The notes under the pieces were generated by a model. It did no database searches. It saw nothing but the letters and a program-made list of their open reading frames with translations, and was not told the origin of the DNA. DNA of 40,512 nt from a virus: the IMG/VR virus record IMGVR_UViG_3300024518_004146, positions 1-40,512 of that record. One strand, given 5' to 3'. Below, one piece after another: positions 32,416 to 38,442 of the stretch (positions are counted from its first letter, which is position 1; each line of letters starts with the position of its first letter). Position numbers and translations under genes: made by a program.

Positions 32416-32929
32416 TGAGAATGTCTGAAGGGTTGACGCCGGCTATCGGCATGAGGCGATGGAAGGCGTTCCGATTGGCTGCAGAGGCGCGCATAGTCTC
32501 GGCGTCGATGTGAAGGGCCGGGTACTCGGTGAAGAACCCACTGTCGTCGCGCACTACGTCGGCAGTCTTTCGCCAACGGCTGCCGTCGTTCCTGAATTTG
32601 GCATGAGCCCCGTCGAACTCTACAGTCCCAAACACCCCCACGTGATATCTTAGAGGAAACCAATCCTTGTCACCTGAGTGTGTTCCCAGCATAGACATGG
32701 GGGTACTTCCCACCTCCATGCCATAGCCTAAGAGTCGCCACATCCAAGGCCAAGTCTTCGCCGCCTGGATCAGGGCCACCTGCCACACTGAGCGGGGCTG
32801 CCCTTCCTCCTGAGCGTCAAGGATGACCGAGATAGTCTCGTCGTCAACGCCGCCTCTTGCTGCCGTGATGTACTGATGACGGTAGGGGTTGCCGTTGAGG
32901 CGTAGATTGTTTTGGGCTAGGAGGGTCAC
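32369..32929 (-). CDS. LDVLEE-family protein with a long C-terminal extension (copy C)
   Basis: A 186-residue divergent member. The N-terminal TLLAQNNLR matches the QNDxR element, then ISVILDAQEEGQPRS corresponds to the family core. From about residue 50 it continues with a different domain (QAAKTWPWMWRLLGYGMEVG, then VGVFGTVEFDGAHAKFRND). This is the most altered copy, as if the core were reused as an N-terminal module. GTG 32929 overlaps an upstream stop as GTGA. Confidence 0.6.
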   Translation of the reverse strand: MTLLAQNNLRLNGNPYRHQYITAARGGVDDETISVILDAQEEGQPRSVWQVALIQAAKTWPWMWRLLGYGMEVGSTPMSMLGTHSGDKDWFPLRYHVGVFGTVEFDGAHAKFRNDGSRWRKTADVVRDDSGFFTEYPALHIDAETMRASAANRNAFHRLMPIAGVNPSDILNEPTTNTQTDRGNEG

Positions 32930-33002
32930 TTGGAGGCTGAGCGTGCCATCGAGAGCAGAAGGTCTCTGAACTCGGGTGGGGTGCGGGAGGCTTCCTTCTT
33001 CC

Positions 33003-33194
33003 CTAGCGTTGGCGTTTGAAGTTCACGTGCGCAAGGTTTGTCCACAGGTTGCACGGAGGGTGGGCGACAACAGGGTGTGGGCCTCGGTACTTGCGCGCGT
33101 CTCGGGTGATATCCCACAGACCTACGCCCTCAACAGTTGAATAGACGCCGCCTGCCTCGACATAGAGGGCCGCGACGCCGTTGATGATTCCCAT
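33003..33194 (-). pseudogene. Truncated methylase-like protein fragment
   Basis: A 63-residue frame with LWDITRDARKYRGPHPVVAH followed by PPCNLWTNLAHVNFKRQR. This matches, from memory, the N-terminus of a phage protein often annotated as a DNA methylase (GPHPVVAHPPC...W). The family usually continues for another 100 residues with a GGCFxxAL segment, which is missing here. After the stop, a -1 frame continues with TPPEFRDLLLSMARSASK up to the GTGA junction of the next gene. It is therefore probably a truncated or frameshifted remnant. No slippery heptamer is seen. Confidence 0.5.
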
Positions 33195-33294
33195 AGGTCC
33201 ACACTACACGAGTGAAGGGGCTCCGTGACGTGTTATTCGGATCGTTTTGGGCGGGATCGGGTCGATGCGGAGGCAGTTGGGTACTAGGGCTACT

Positions 33295-33534
33295 CTATAT
33301 CAGGATAGGCTGCAAGTCCCAGCCCCACTCCTCTTTCTTGCGCATGGCGTAGAGGGTAGCAGCCGGCAGAGATTGGCGAGTGATGAGCAGGTGGCGGAAC
33401 CGAGGGGCCCTAGCCCAGGCCAGGGGCTGCCAGGGCGAATGAGCGTGCCCAATTCCGTTGCCGAAGGTCTTCACTGCCACATAACCGGGCGCCTTGCGGC
33501 TCTGGAAGGCGTAAAGCTGTCGTTTTGTCCCCAT
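33295..33534 (-). CDS. Hypothetical protein, first gene of the late operon
   Basis: A 79-residue protein (MGTKRQLYAFQSRKAPGYVA at the start) with ATG 33534 preceded by AAGGTG. It resembles no family I recognise. It lies directly downstream of the 33535-33763 control region, so it would be the first translated late gene. About 100 nt without a convincing gene follow it. Confidence 0.5.
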   Translation of the reverse strand: MGTKRQLYAFQSRKAPGYVAVKTFGNGIGHAHSPWQPLAWARAPRFRHLLITRQSLPAATLYAMRKKEEWGWDLQPILI

Positions 33535-33763
33535 ATGTCAGCACCTTACACGGTCTGGACGAAAATGGGGGTCAAAACGGGCGGAGTTCTACTCACGCGC
33601 TGTTGTCTAAACTCGAGCGGGGGCACCCTCCCCCACGTGTGAAATCTTACACTTAGCTCCCCTCTGTCGTGCTTTCAGACACTGTGCGCTTCTGTCACAG
33701 ACCAGGCCCCTGATATCATTAAGGCGAGGGATTCTGCGCACCTAGGGTCATATACTTAGCGAT
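33535..33763. promoter_or_regulatory. Divergent intergenic control region
   Basis: There is no convincing gene here. On the minus strand TTGACC (about 33575) lies 18-19 nt before TGTAAG, a weak sigma70-type pair for the late operon. Other elements are a GGGGG-CCCCC hairpin (about 33618-33634) and an imperfect inverted repeat GTGTGAAATCTTACAC at 33637-33652, a possible operator or enhancer site for the plus-strand promoter at 33764. Confidence 0.4.
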
Positions 33764-33780
33764 TGGCACGCCTTTAGCAT
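33764..33780 (+). promoter_or_regulatory. Sigma54-like -24/-12 promoter P1
   Basis: TGGCACG-cctt-TAGCAT matches the sigma54 consensus TGGCACG-N4-TTGCW at all but one position and has the exact GG-to-GC spacing. Transcription would begin near 33790, about 25 nt before the ATG at 33815. The same kind of element occurs at 34522 with the same distance to its gene. Confidence 0.55.
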
Positions 33781-33814
33781 TACGTATGTGCACACACTAA
33801 CGAAGGGAATCAAC

Positions 33815-34441
33815 ATGTACGAACGAAGCTATGGAAACAAGTATGACGGCTCACTCAATGTGAAGGACATCGCCAAGCTAGTGCGCCAAGCTATCAAGGC
33901 AGCAAGCAAGAGTGGAGACCTCCCCAAGCTTAAGGCTAGTGTGCGTATCAGCCGCTACAGCGGAGGGCAGAATATCGATGTAGTACTGAAGAGTGTAGAT
34001 GCTGTCATCTACAACAAGGACTACCAAGGTGGCTGGAACAACCCATACGATAGGGAGTTGACCTCCAAGGGCTAGAGCACAATCGCACGTATCCAGGCGA
34101 TGCTTTCAGCCTACAATCACAACGGAAGTGATATTCAGTCTGATTACTTCGATGTCAATTTCTACTCCAATGTCTCGTACCACTCTTCAGTGAGGCAAAC
34201 TGAACGCCTGTCTTGGAGTGTCGCCGATGCGAACGAGGTACGCCTTGACATGCTTTTCAGCTGGAAGCGTCGCACCTACAAAGAGCATCTACTCGCAGAG
34301 TTTGACGCCGATACTCTAAGCGTGGCGTTAGACGTGTATGAAGAAGATGGCCATGACGCAATGGCTGAGTACCTATCGCGGTTCAACGCGCAAGACGACA
34401 CATGCTGCCCATTCTCACCTACTTGCGCTGCTGATGTCTAA
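33815..34441 (+). pseudogene. LPD29-like protein fused to an LDVLEE core (copy D), interrupted by an in-frame amber codon
   Basis: ATG 33815 is preceded by AAGGGAATCAAC. Codons 1-86 give a domain resembling LPD29-type proteins (VKDIAKLVRQAIKAASKSGD, then VRISRYSGGQNIDVVLKSV). TAG stands at 34073-34075. The same frame continues without shift: STIARIQAMLSAYNHNGSDI, then QSDYFDVNFY, which in this family normally follows directly. The C-terminus carries the repeated family core LSVALDVYEEDGHDA and ends at 34441. Without the amber it would be 208 residues. Possible explanations are a nonsense mutation, sequencing error, or readthrough. An ATG at 34100 could start the second half separately. Confidence 0.6.
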
Positions 34442-34493
34442 TCTCAGGTCACCCGACCAAACAAACGACACTTTGTAGCATCTCAGGTCACCC
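34441..34493 (+). repeat. 14-bp direct repeat upstream of promoter P2
   Basis: ATCTCAGGTCACCC occurs at 34441-34454 and again at 34480-34493. The two copies lie about 80 and 40 nt upstream of the -24 element at 34522, where enhancer-binding sites of sigma54 promoters are often found. The function is inferred. Confidence 0.55.
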
Positions 34494-34521
34494 AAGCCTA
34501 GCGTATTCAATCGCTTAGGCA

Positions 34522-34537
34522 TGGCACAACGCCTGCA
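34522..34537 (+). promoter_or_regulatory. Sigma54-like -24/-12 promoter P2
   Basis: TGGCACA-acgc-CTGCA keeps the TGGCAC of the -24 box and TGCA of the -12 box with exact sigma54 spacing. Expected start near 34548, 24 nt before the ATG at 34572. The upstream CTTAG (34514-34518) is shared with P1, suggesting the two promoters derive from one another. Confidence 0.5.
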
Positions 34538-34542
34538 ATATA

Positions 34543-34569
34543 GGGAATCAACTCCAACAAGGGAATCAA
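34543..34569 (+). repeat. Leader box GGGAATCAA (tandem pair; four copies in the island)
   Basis: GGGAATCAA occurs at 34543-34551 and 34561-34569 here, and once each at 33805-33813 and 35356-35364. Three of the four end 1-2 nt before an ATG (33815, 34572, 35367). The GGGA part serves as ribosome-binding site; the constant AATCAA is not needed for that and may be a shared regulatory or inherited leader. Confidence 0.7.
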
Positions 34570-34571
34570 TC

Positions 34572-34859
34572 ATGCCAACCTCACAAATAGACGACATATC
34601 AGCTAACGACCTACTAGACCACATGATCCTTATCTGCCCACCGGGTTCACAGCGTGTGCGAATGGTCCACATTGTTAACGGCTATCGTGATGCATTTGAC
34701 GGTATCTGTGGGCCAAATGACGTGATTGGCGACGAGTACAGTCAAGACTTTAAGCAGGGCTTCTTCATGTGCAACCTCAACCCGATGACCTACGGGGAGC
34801 GCACACACGAAATCCTTGGATTGATGAGTCTCATGCTCATGACTGGAGATGACTCCTAA
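34572..34859 (+). CDS. Hypothetical protein of the accessory island
   Basis: A 95-residue acidic protein starting MPTSQIDDISANDLLDHMIL at ATG 34572, behind promoter P2 and the leader box. A middle segment HIVNGYRDAFDGICGPND and the C-terminal ILGLMSLMLM are helical. No family recognised. Its stop overlaps the next start as TAATG. Confidence 0.65.
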   Translation: MPTSQIDDISANDLLDHMILICPPGSQRVRMVHIVNGYRDAFDGICGPNDVIGDEYSQDFKQGFFMCNLNPMTYGERTHEILGLMSLMLMTGDDS

Positions 34860-35143
34860 TGAACCAAGCAAAGCAAACTCAACATGCGTCTGAGTTACTC
34901 CATGTCATTGGCGAAGATATCATTGTCGCCAAGCGTATGCTTAGAGCATCAGGGTTCTCAGCATTTGAAACGCGAGTGACTATCATCGCCCACAACCTAT
35001 CTGACTTGCTCGCGATAACAGCTGATCAGTCGTTTGGTGTCCACTATTGGGACTCCACTATTGCTCAGACGTTTGTTCTCATCGCCGAACTAGGTGAAGT
35101 TGCTAAACTTGTCGCCAGTGCTAGGGGATACCAATGTTCTTAA
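34859..35143 (+). CDS. Hypothetical helical protein of the accessory island
   Basis: A 94-residue all-helical protein (ASELLHVIGEDIIVAKRMLR; QTFVLIAELGEVAKLVASAR). Coupled to the previous gene by TAATG and overlapping the next small gene by 10 nt. No recognised motif. Confidence 0.65.
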   Translation: MNQAKQTQHASELLHVIGEDIIVAKRMLRASGFSAFETRVTIIAHNLSDLLAITADQSFGVHYWDSTIAQTFVLIAELGEVAKLVASARGYQCS

Positions 35144-35295
35144 CCCCGCACCAAATCGCCCAATACCTAGAAACCGTGCGCGCCAGGTTTGAGCTCTGGC
35201 ATGCATCAGGCTGTTACTACCGAACACAAACAGGATCGCTGCTATTTGTCTCGCACACTCGCGATGGTAGCGCTTGGCTCAAACTGCTTAGCTAA
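35134..35295 (+). CDS. 53-residue hypothetical protein
   Basis: ATG 35134 is preceded by AGGGGA at a 7-nt spacing. The frame codes MFLTPHQIAQYLETVRARFE and continues with a beta-hairpin-like YYRTQTGSLLFVSHT, then ends at TAA 35295. The overlap with the preceding gene and the good ribosome-binding site support it. Function unknown. Confidence 0.6.
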   Translation: MFLTPHQIAQYLETVRARFELWHASGCYYRTQTGSLLFVSHTRDGSAWLKLLS

Positions 35296-35305
35296 ACCTT
35301 CTGTG

Positions 35306-35327
35306 GCCTCGCGATCATTCGTGAGGC
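35306..35327 (+). terminator. Hairpin after the 53-residue gene
   Basis: GCCTCGCGA-TCAT-TCGTGAGGC forms a 9-bp stem with one G-T pair. It lies 10 nt after the TAA. Only a weak TTT follows, so it may be a weak terminator or RNA-stability element. A second small stem, TGTAG...CTACA (35332-35347), lies just downstream. Confidence 0.45.
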
Positions 35328-35366
35328 TAACTGTAGGTTTATCTACACACAACAAGGGAATCAACT

Positions 35367-35885
35367 ATGCCAATTTACTTTGATGAAAGCTTTCCTCATG
35401 TCGATCTTGAGTCGACTAACATCGCAGACGCAATCGCAGAAGTAGAGGGGTACCTCCGCGAGAATTGTGCGCCCGACGATACATGCGGTGAATATGAGTT
35501 TCAGGCCTACCGTATCACCGCCACCATTTGTGAGCGTTGCCCTAATGCTGCAGGAGCCTACAGGCAATGCTCTGTGGATGACTGCGATCTATGTCTTGGG
35601 TATGACTACATCGAGGGCTCTGAGGTTGAGGTAGAAGTAGTATGGGAACCGGTCAAGCCCATCGAGCCCGAAGGCCCAGACACTCACGCCGTAGTACAGA
35701 CCGCGTTTCATGGCGGTGGTGTAGTCTCAACTCACACGAGCGAAAAAGGTGCACTGTGGGAAGAGTGGAGGCGGACGCATGACACTGACTGCTGTTGTGG
35801 GTGCGTTGTCATCGTGCCAGTGGAAGAGCTCGAAGAACTCAGAGATGCTTGTGAGACTCCTTGCTATAACTCACCTGCGCTTTGA
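35367..35885 (+). CDS. Cys-rich acidic protein of the accessory island
   Basis: A 172-residue protein behind the leader box. Two cysteine clusters are visible: CERCPNAAGAYRQC with CDLC in the first half, and CCCGC near residue 150. The region in between is acidic (EGSEVEVEVVWEPVKPIEPE). The second half contains HTSEKGALWEEWRRTHDTD followed by a VVIVPVEELEEL strand-helix. It probably binds metal. Unrecognised. Confidence 0.6.
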   Translation: MPIYFDESFPHVDLESTNIADAIAEVEGYLRENCAPDDTCGEYEFQAYRITATICERCPNAAGAYRQCSVDDCDLCLGYDYIEGSEVEVEVVWEPVKPIEPEGPDTHAVVQTAFHGGGVVSTHTSEKGALWEEWRRTHDTDCCCGCVVIVPVEELEELRDACETPCYNSPAL

Positions 35886-35908
35886 GACTCACACCCAAAT
35901 AGCAACAC

Positions 35909-35928
35909 TGGCCCCTACATTGGGGCCA
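35909..35928 (+). terminator. Hairpin in the 35886-35946 spacer
   Basis: TGGCCCC-tacatt-GGGGCCA is a perfect 7-bp stem between two genes. No T-run follows. It may attenuate transcription into the last two genes of the island or stabilise the upstream mRNA. Confidence 0.45.
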
Positions 35929-35946
35929 TCACTCGTTGGAGAGAAT

Positions 35947-36129
35947 ATGAATACCTACTATCTACTCTACGTGATAGGGCGTCTAGTCGATGCGCTGAAC
36001 TCAGAAACACAGAGCGCCAAGTCTATCGATGCTCTGCAGCTAGGCGCACAGACACTTGCACGCGCCAAGCATGAGCATGAGGTACGGCAGTCTGAGCTCC
36101 GAGCTGCGATCCATGAGGGGGCGTTATGA
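35947..36129 (+). CDS. Small helical protein
   Basis: A 60-residue protein from ATG 35947, with GGAGAG just upstream. Starts before this would lie in the previous gene or the hairpin. The product (MNTYYLLYVIGRLVDALNSE at the start) is helical with a charged C-terminal half. Its stop overlaps the next gene as ATGA. Confidence 0.55.
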   Translation: MNTYYLLYVIGRLVDALNSETQSAKSIDALQLGAQTLARAKHEHEVRQSELRAAIHEGAL

Positions 36130-36305
36130 CCGCCGAACACAGACTACTCACTATCGCAGATCGGTGCACTATGCCGTTGCGCTTGCTGCAGTTGGTAGCA
36201 TCGGCCCCGCACTTCACCTCGCGCCTGCTCGTTGAGATTGACGGGATGATTCACCTCACACCTAAGGGGATCGCACGCCTAAACTACCTCGATTCACGCA
36301 GTTAG
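36126..36305 (+). CDS. 59-residue coupled hypothetical protein
   Basis: ATG 36126 overlaps the previous stop as ATGA and is preceded by GAGGGG. The frame gives MTAEHRLLTIADRCTMPLRL, then a possible small beta-helix unit (VEIDGMIHLTPKGIARLNYL), and ends at TAG 36305. It is the last gene of the plus-strand island. Confidence 0.55.
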   Translation: MTAEHRLLTIADRCTMPLRLLQLVASAPHFTSRLLVEIDGMIHLTPKGIARLNYLDSRS

Positions 36306-36456
36306 CTAGGCACTGAACAATGCATCAGTGTGCCCATTTGTCACGCTCGAAAATGGGGGGGCACGCCCTCGAGGTGTGTCGCCCCCCGGGTGAATACGGG
36401 CGACAGGGGTGTGAGTTGGGCGCTTAAAACGTGAGGCCTGATATTTTTTCGGGGTG
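36306..36456. terminator. Convergent intergenic region with two hairpins
   Basis: No convincing gene here. It separates the ends of two convergent units. CCCATTT (36333-36339) pairs with AAATGGG (36351-36357), and GTCGCCC (36378-36384) with GGGCGAC (36398-36404). A T6 run lies near 36443 on the plus strand but is not directly after a stem. It probably acts as a bidirectional transcription end. Confidence 0.45.
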
Positions 36457-36825
36457 TCACGCGTCGTCGGGAATTGTGAAGACTCCGTTTCGCCCTGGGA
36501 TCGTCGCGAGGTCGCTGCAGTACCACCTAACCCGTGCTTCAATTGCGTCGTAGACAATATCAGGAAGGGGGGCATTACTTAGAGGATAGCGCCTCTTCAT
36601 CAGCTCGACGAATGAGAGAGGTTTAGGCAGACACAACGGAGGGTACCGCACAGCCCCAAGCTCCTTAGCTACCCAAGCACAGAAGGCGTCACGCCCTTCC
36701 TCTTCAAGCACGTCGAGCGCAACAGCAAGGCTCTCCTCGCTCATGCCTCGCTTCCGAAGCTGGCGTATCTCGTCCCAGTACATAGCCCATGCTCGGGCGT
36801 CGTTCTGTGCTGTGAGTAGGCTCAT
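36457..36825 (-). CDS. LDVLEE-family protein (copy E)
   Basis: A 122-residue member with both family elements: N-terminal SLLTAQNDAR and core LAVALDVLEEEGRDA followed by FCAWVAKE. Start ATG 36825 gives the same N-terminus as copies B and C; a TTG at 36834 is less likely. The C-terminal 60 residues (LMKRRYPLSNAPLPDIVYDA onward) are specific to this copy. It lies directly after copy F. Confidence 0.8.
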   Translation of the reverse strand: MSLLTAQNDARAWAMYWDEIRQLRKRGMSEESLAVALDVLEEEGRDAFCAWVAKELGAVRYPPLCLPKPLSFVELMKRRYPLSNAPLPDIVYDAIEARVRWYCSDLATIPGRNGVFTIPDDA

Positions 36826-36830
36826 CGGGC

Positions 36831-37037
36831 TCAAGAAATCTCCCAGTAGCGGCGACCTCCTGCCTCTCTGTTAACCCAGTCAGCGTAGTCGGCGATCCCC
36901 TGCTCTTCGTAGACATCCAAGGCGACAGCTATACTCTCTTCAGGGAAGGCCCAGAAACGAAGGTCGTCAACGATACTCCTAGGCCAGCCATTGCCGTGAC
37001 TACGGGCCCGCTTGTCATTCTGTTCCCTCGTCCCCAC
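36831..37037 (-). CDS. LDVLEE-family protein (copy F)
   Basis: A 68-residue compact member consisting almost only of the family module: GTREQNDKRARSHGNGWP, then SIVDDLRFWAFPEES, then core IAVALDVYEEQGIAD and DWVNREAGG. GTG 37037 overlaps the previous stop as TAGTG. Together with copy A it defines the minimal domain of about 60 residues. Confidence 0.8.
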   Translation of the reverse strand: MGTREQNDKRARSHGNGWPRSIVDDLRFWAFPEESIAVALDVYEEQGIADYADWVNREAGGRRYWEIS

Positions 37038-37405
37038 TAGTTACCAACTATCACATATTCCAGTGTCGGAGTACCCCCATCGGCAATAACGAACGGGGCG
37101 CCCGAATCTCCGTGAATCCTGAAGAGGCACGGCTCGCCCGGCCCCATGTCAATCATGTTCTTGCCGCCAGTGCTGTCGCGGATCGTGATGCGCTGCGTAG
37201 CGTCTCGATTCACAGCGGCAATGAAGCCCGACGTGAAGTCTCCGAGCACTAGGGCCTCCTCTGAGGCTCCAATCACTTGGGTTCTCCTCATGTAGGAGTT
37301 AGCCGTCGACTGCGACACAGCCAGGTTGAGGGCCAGCTCGAAGAGATCGGAGGTGTTCCCGCTCTCGTAGCCTACTTTGAGGTTGATTGTCAGTTCGTTA
37401 GCCAT
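37037..37405 (-). CDS. Small virion structural-type protein outside the late operon
   Basis: A 122-residue beta-rich protein (NELTINLKVGYESGNTSDLF; QVIGASEEALVLGDFTSGFI; EPCLFRIHGDSGAPFVIADG). The pattern matches, from memory, small phage head- or fibre-associated proteins beginning MAxELTV and containing a TxEALxLGDV segment. It is unusual to find it among early genes, next to copies of the repeated family. It could be a moved structural gene or have another role. Confidence 0.55.
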   Translation of the reverse strand: MANELTINLKVGYESGNTSDLFELALNLAVSQSTANSYMRRTQVIGASEEALVLGDFTSGFIAAVNRDATQRITIRDSTGGKNMIDMGPGEPCLFRIHGDSGAPFVIADGGTPTLEYVIVGN

Positions 37406-37434
37406 GCTGATCCTCGCCGAGTGATATCGCTGAT

Positions 37435-37504
37435 GTTTACGATGGGAATCGAACCCATAACTTCTGCTTATTAGGCGGATGCTCTACCATTGAGCTGCGT
37501 GTGA
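37435..37504 (-). tRNA. Degenerate tRNA-like sequence, anticodon loop CTAATAA
   Basis: On the minus strand a tRNA-like order is clear. The D-arm is GCTC-AATGGTA-GAGC. The anticodon arm is TCCGC-CTAATAA-GCAGA, with one C-A mismatch and anticodon AAT (Ile). The T-arm is ATGGG-TTCGATT-CCCAT with a perfect stem. The acceptor stem pairs only at its inner three positions (ACG/CGT), position 8 is not T, and no CCA follows. It is therefore a remnant or a tRNA-like RNA element and probably not a working tRNA. Confidence 0.5.
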
Positions 37505-37538
37505 GCGCGTATCTGAGGGCGAGGATCTATGACTGAAA

Positions 37539-37664
37539 TCAGGCGACTAACCGAAGGCGTCGGGCCAGGTCACGCTGTAGGCGCATGGCTACTAGCTGCT
37601 TCAGGTAGATTGTTCGGAGCCTATCGTGCTCCCGCTTCGTGTCGAGTAGTGTATTTGTAGTCAT
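37539..37664 (-). CDS. 41-residue basic helical peptide
   Basis: ATG 37664 follows GAGGTG at good spacing. The product, MTTNTLLDTKREHDRLRTIY and on, is a single Arg/Leu-rich helix with a coiled-coil pattern. It lies between the HNH gene and the tRNA-like sequence. It may be a small regulator or DNA-binding peptide. Confidence 0.45.
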   Translation of the reverse strand: MTTNTLLDTKREHDRLRTIYLKQLVAMRLQRDLARRLRLVA

Positions 37665-37717
37665 GATGGCACCTCACGCGTGAAGTGTATCAGTCCTTAC
37701 AATACCCCGTCTAGCCC

Positions 37718-38104
37718 CTATTTACACAAAGTACAGACGATCCCGCCCTCTTTTGTGCGCCTACCGTATCGGAACTTCTCGTGCCCCTCCTTGCAGGCTG
37801 CCATTCTCACACGATTGCGCCAACTCTTGCGCTGCTCGTTCACTGCCCGCTTCACAGCCTGCAAGTGCCTAGGATTAACGCAGTCGACACGCCTACACCA
37901 GTGATCTAATTCAAGACCGGGTGGGATGGGGCCTACCTCTTCTGAGTAGACGTGTCGATGCGCCAAAACCCGCCCAGCGCCAGATACAAGGCCGTAACCT
38001 TGTCTGTCACGTCGCCCAGTCCATCGCCAACAGAAGTAGTGGGAATCAACCTCAACGGGATAGAGGGCGTAGTTAGGTCTAGCACTGGGGGGTGGCACGC
38101 TCAT
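37718..38104 (-). CDS. HNH endonuclease
   Basis: A 128-residue HNH nuclease. AHRHVYSEEVGPIPPGLELD holds the first histidine (about H51) and DH at 67-68. CRRVDCVNPRHL supplies C70, C75, N77 and H80 in the usual HNH order. A C-terminal CKEGH...CTLC forms a likely extra zinc site. It may be a free-standing homing nuclease or act in packaging; it is far from the terminase, so homing is more likely. Coupled to the next gene by ATGA. Confidence 0.8.
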   Translation of the reverse strand: MSVPPPSARPNYALYPVEVDSHYFCWRWTGRRDRQGYGLVSGAGRVLAHRHVYSEEVGPIPPGLELDHWCRRVDCVNPRHLQAVKRAVNEQRKSWRNRVRMAACKEGHEKFRYGRRTKEGGIVCTLCK

Positions 38105-38442
38105 TCTGTGCTGATTCCCCCCTGTCTGTCAAGTTCTGCTCCGTAAGCAGTGCGCCCATCCTTGGCATTGTCGGAGATTGCCCTACGCTTGGCAGCATGC
38201 ACACGCCCCGCAAATGGCGGAAACTTCATCAGATATCGCAGAGCTGCCGGGTAGCCCTCCTCTTCCAACACGTCGAGGGCAACGGCGATCTCCTCGGGGT
38301 CGAGCTGACTCTCCCTGGCGTAGGCGAACATACCCCGAGCGGGGGTCTTGAGTTGCCGAAGTCTTGTGTAGTTCTGTGCCTTAGTGCCGCACCTCGAGCA
38401 GAAGCAGCGCCCAAGCTCTCCGTGGGGCTCGTGCTCGCTCAC
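38101..38442 (-). CDS. LDVLEE-family protein with N-terminal cysteine motif (copy G)
   Basis: A 113-residue member. The N-terminus contributes CFCSRCGTKAQNYTRLRQ, combining a ribbon-like CxCxxC with a QN-R element. The core is IAVALDVLEEEGYPA followed by ALRYLMKFPPF. The C-terminus is basic. GTG 38442 overlaps copy H as GTGA, so the two are translated together. Confidence 0.8.
   Translation of the reverse strand: MSEHEPHGELGRCFCSRCGTKAQNYTRLRQLKTPARGMFAYARESQLDPEEIAVALDVLEEEGYPAALRYLMKFPPFAGRVHAAKRRAISDNAKDGRTAYGAELDRQGGISTE

Noticed and set aside
32926-33117. Second minus-strand frame overlapping the methylase-like fragment
   Set aside because: No suitable start in the non-overlapping part. 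Kept only as the possible continuation after a frameshift.
33247-33642. Plus-strand frame of 131 codons
   Set aside because: It is antisense to the better supported minus-strand gene 33295-33534, has no ribosome-binding site and crosses the control region.
36306-36575. Minus-strand frame of 89 codons
   Set aside because: It overlaps copy E in another frame, reads through hairpins and lacks a ribosome-binding site.
37435-37504. A suppressor tRNA that could read the amber codon at 34073
   Set aside because: CTA occurs in the anticodon arm, but with a standard 7-base loop the anticodon is AAT. CTA would require C at position 33 and an unpaired stem. The acceptor stem is also missing.
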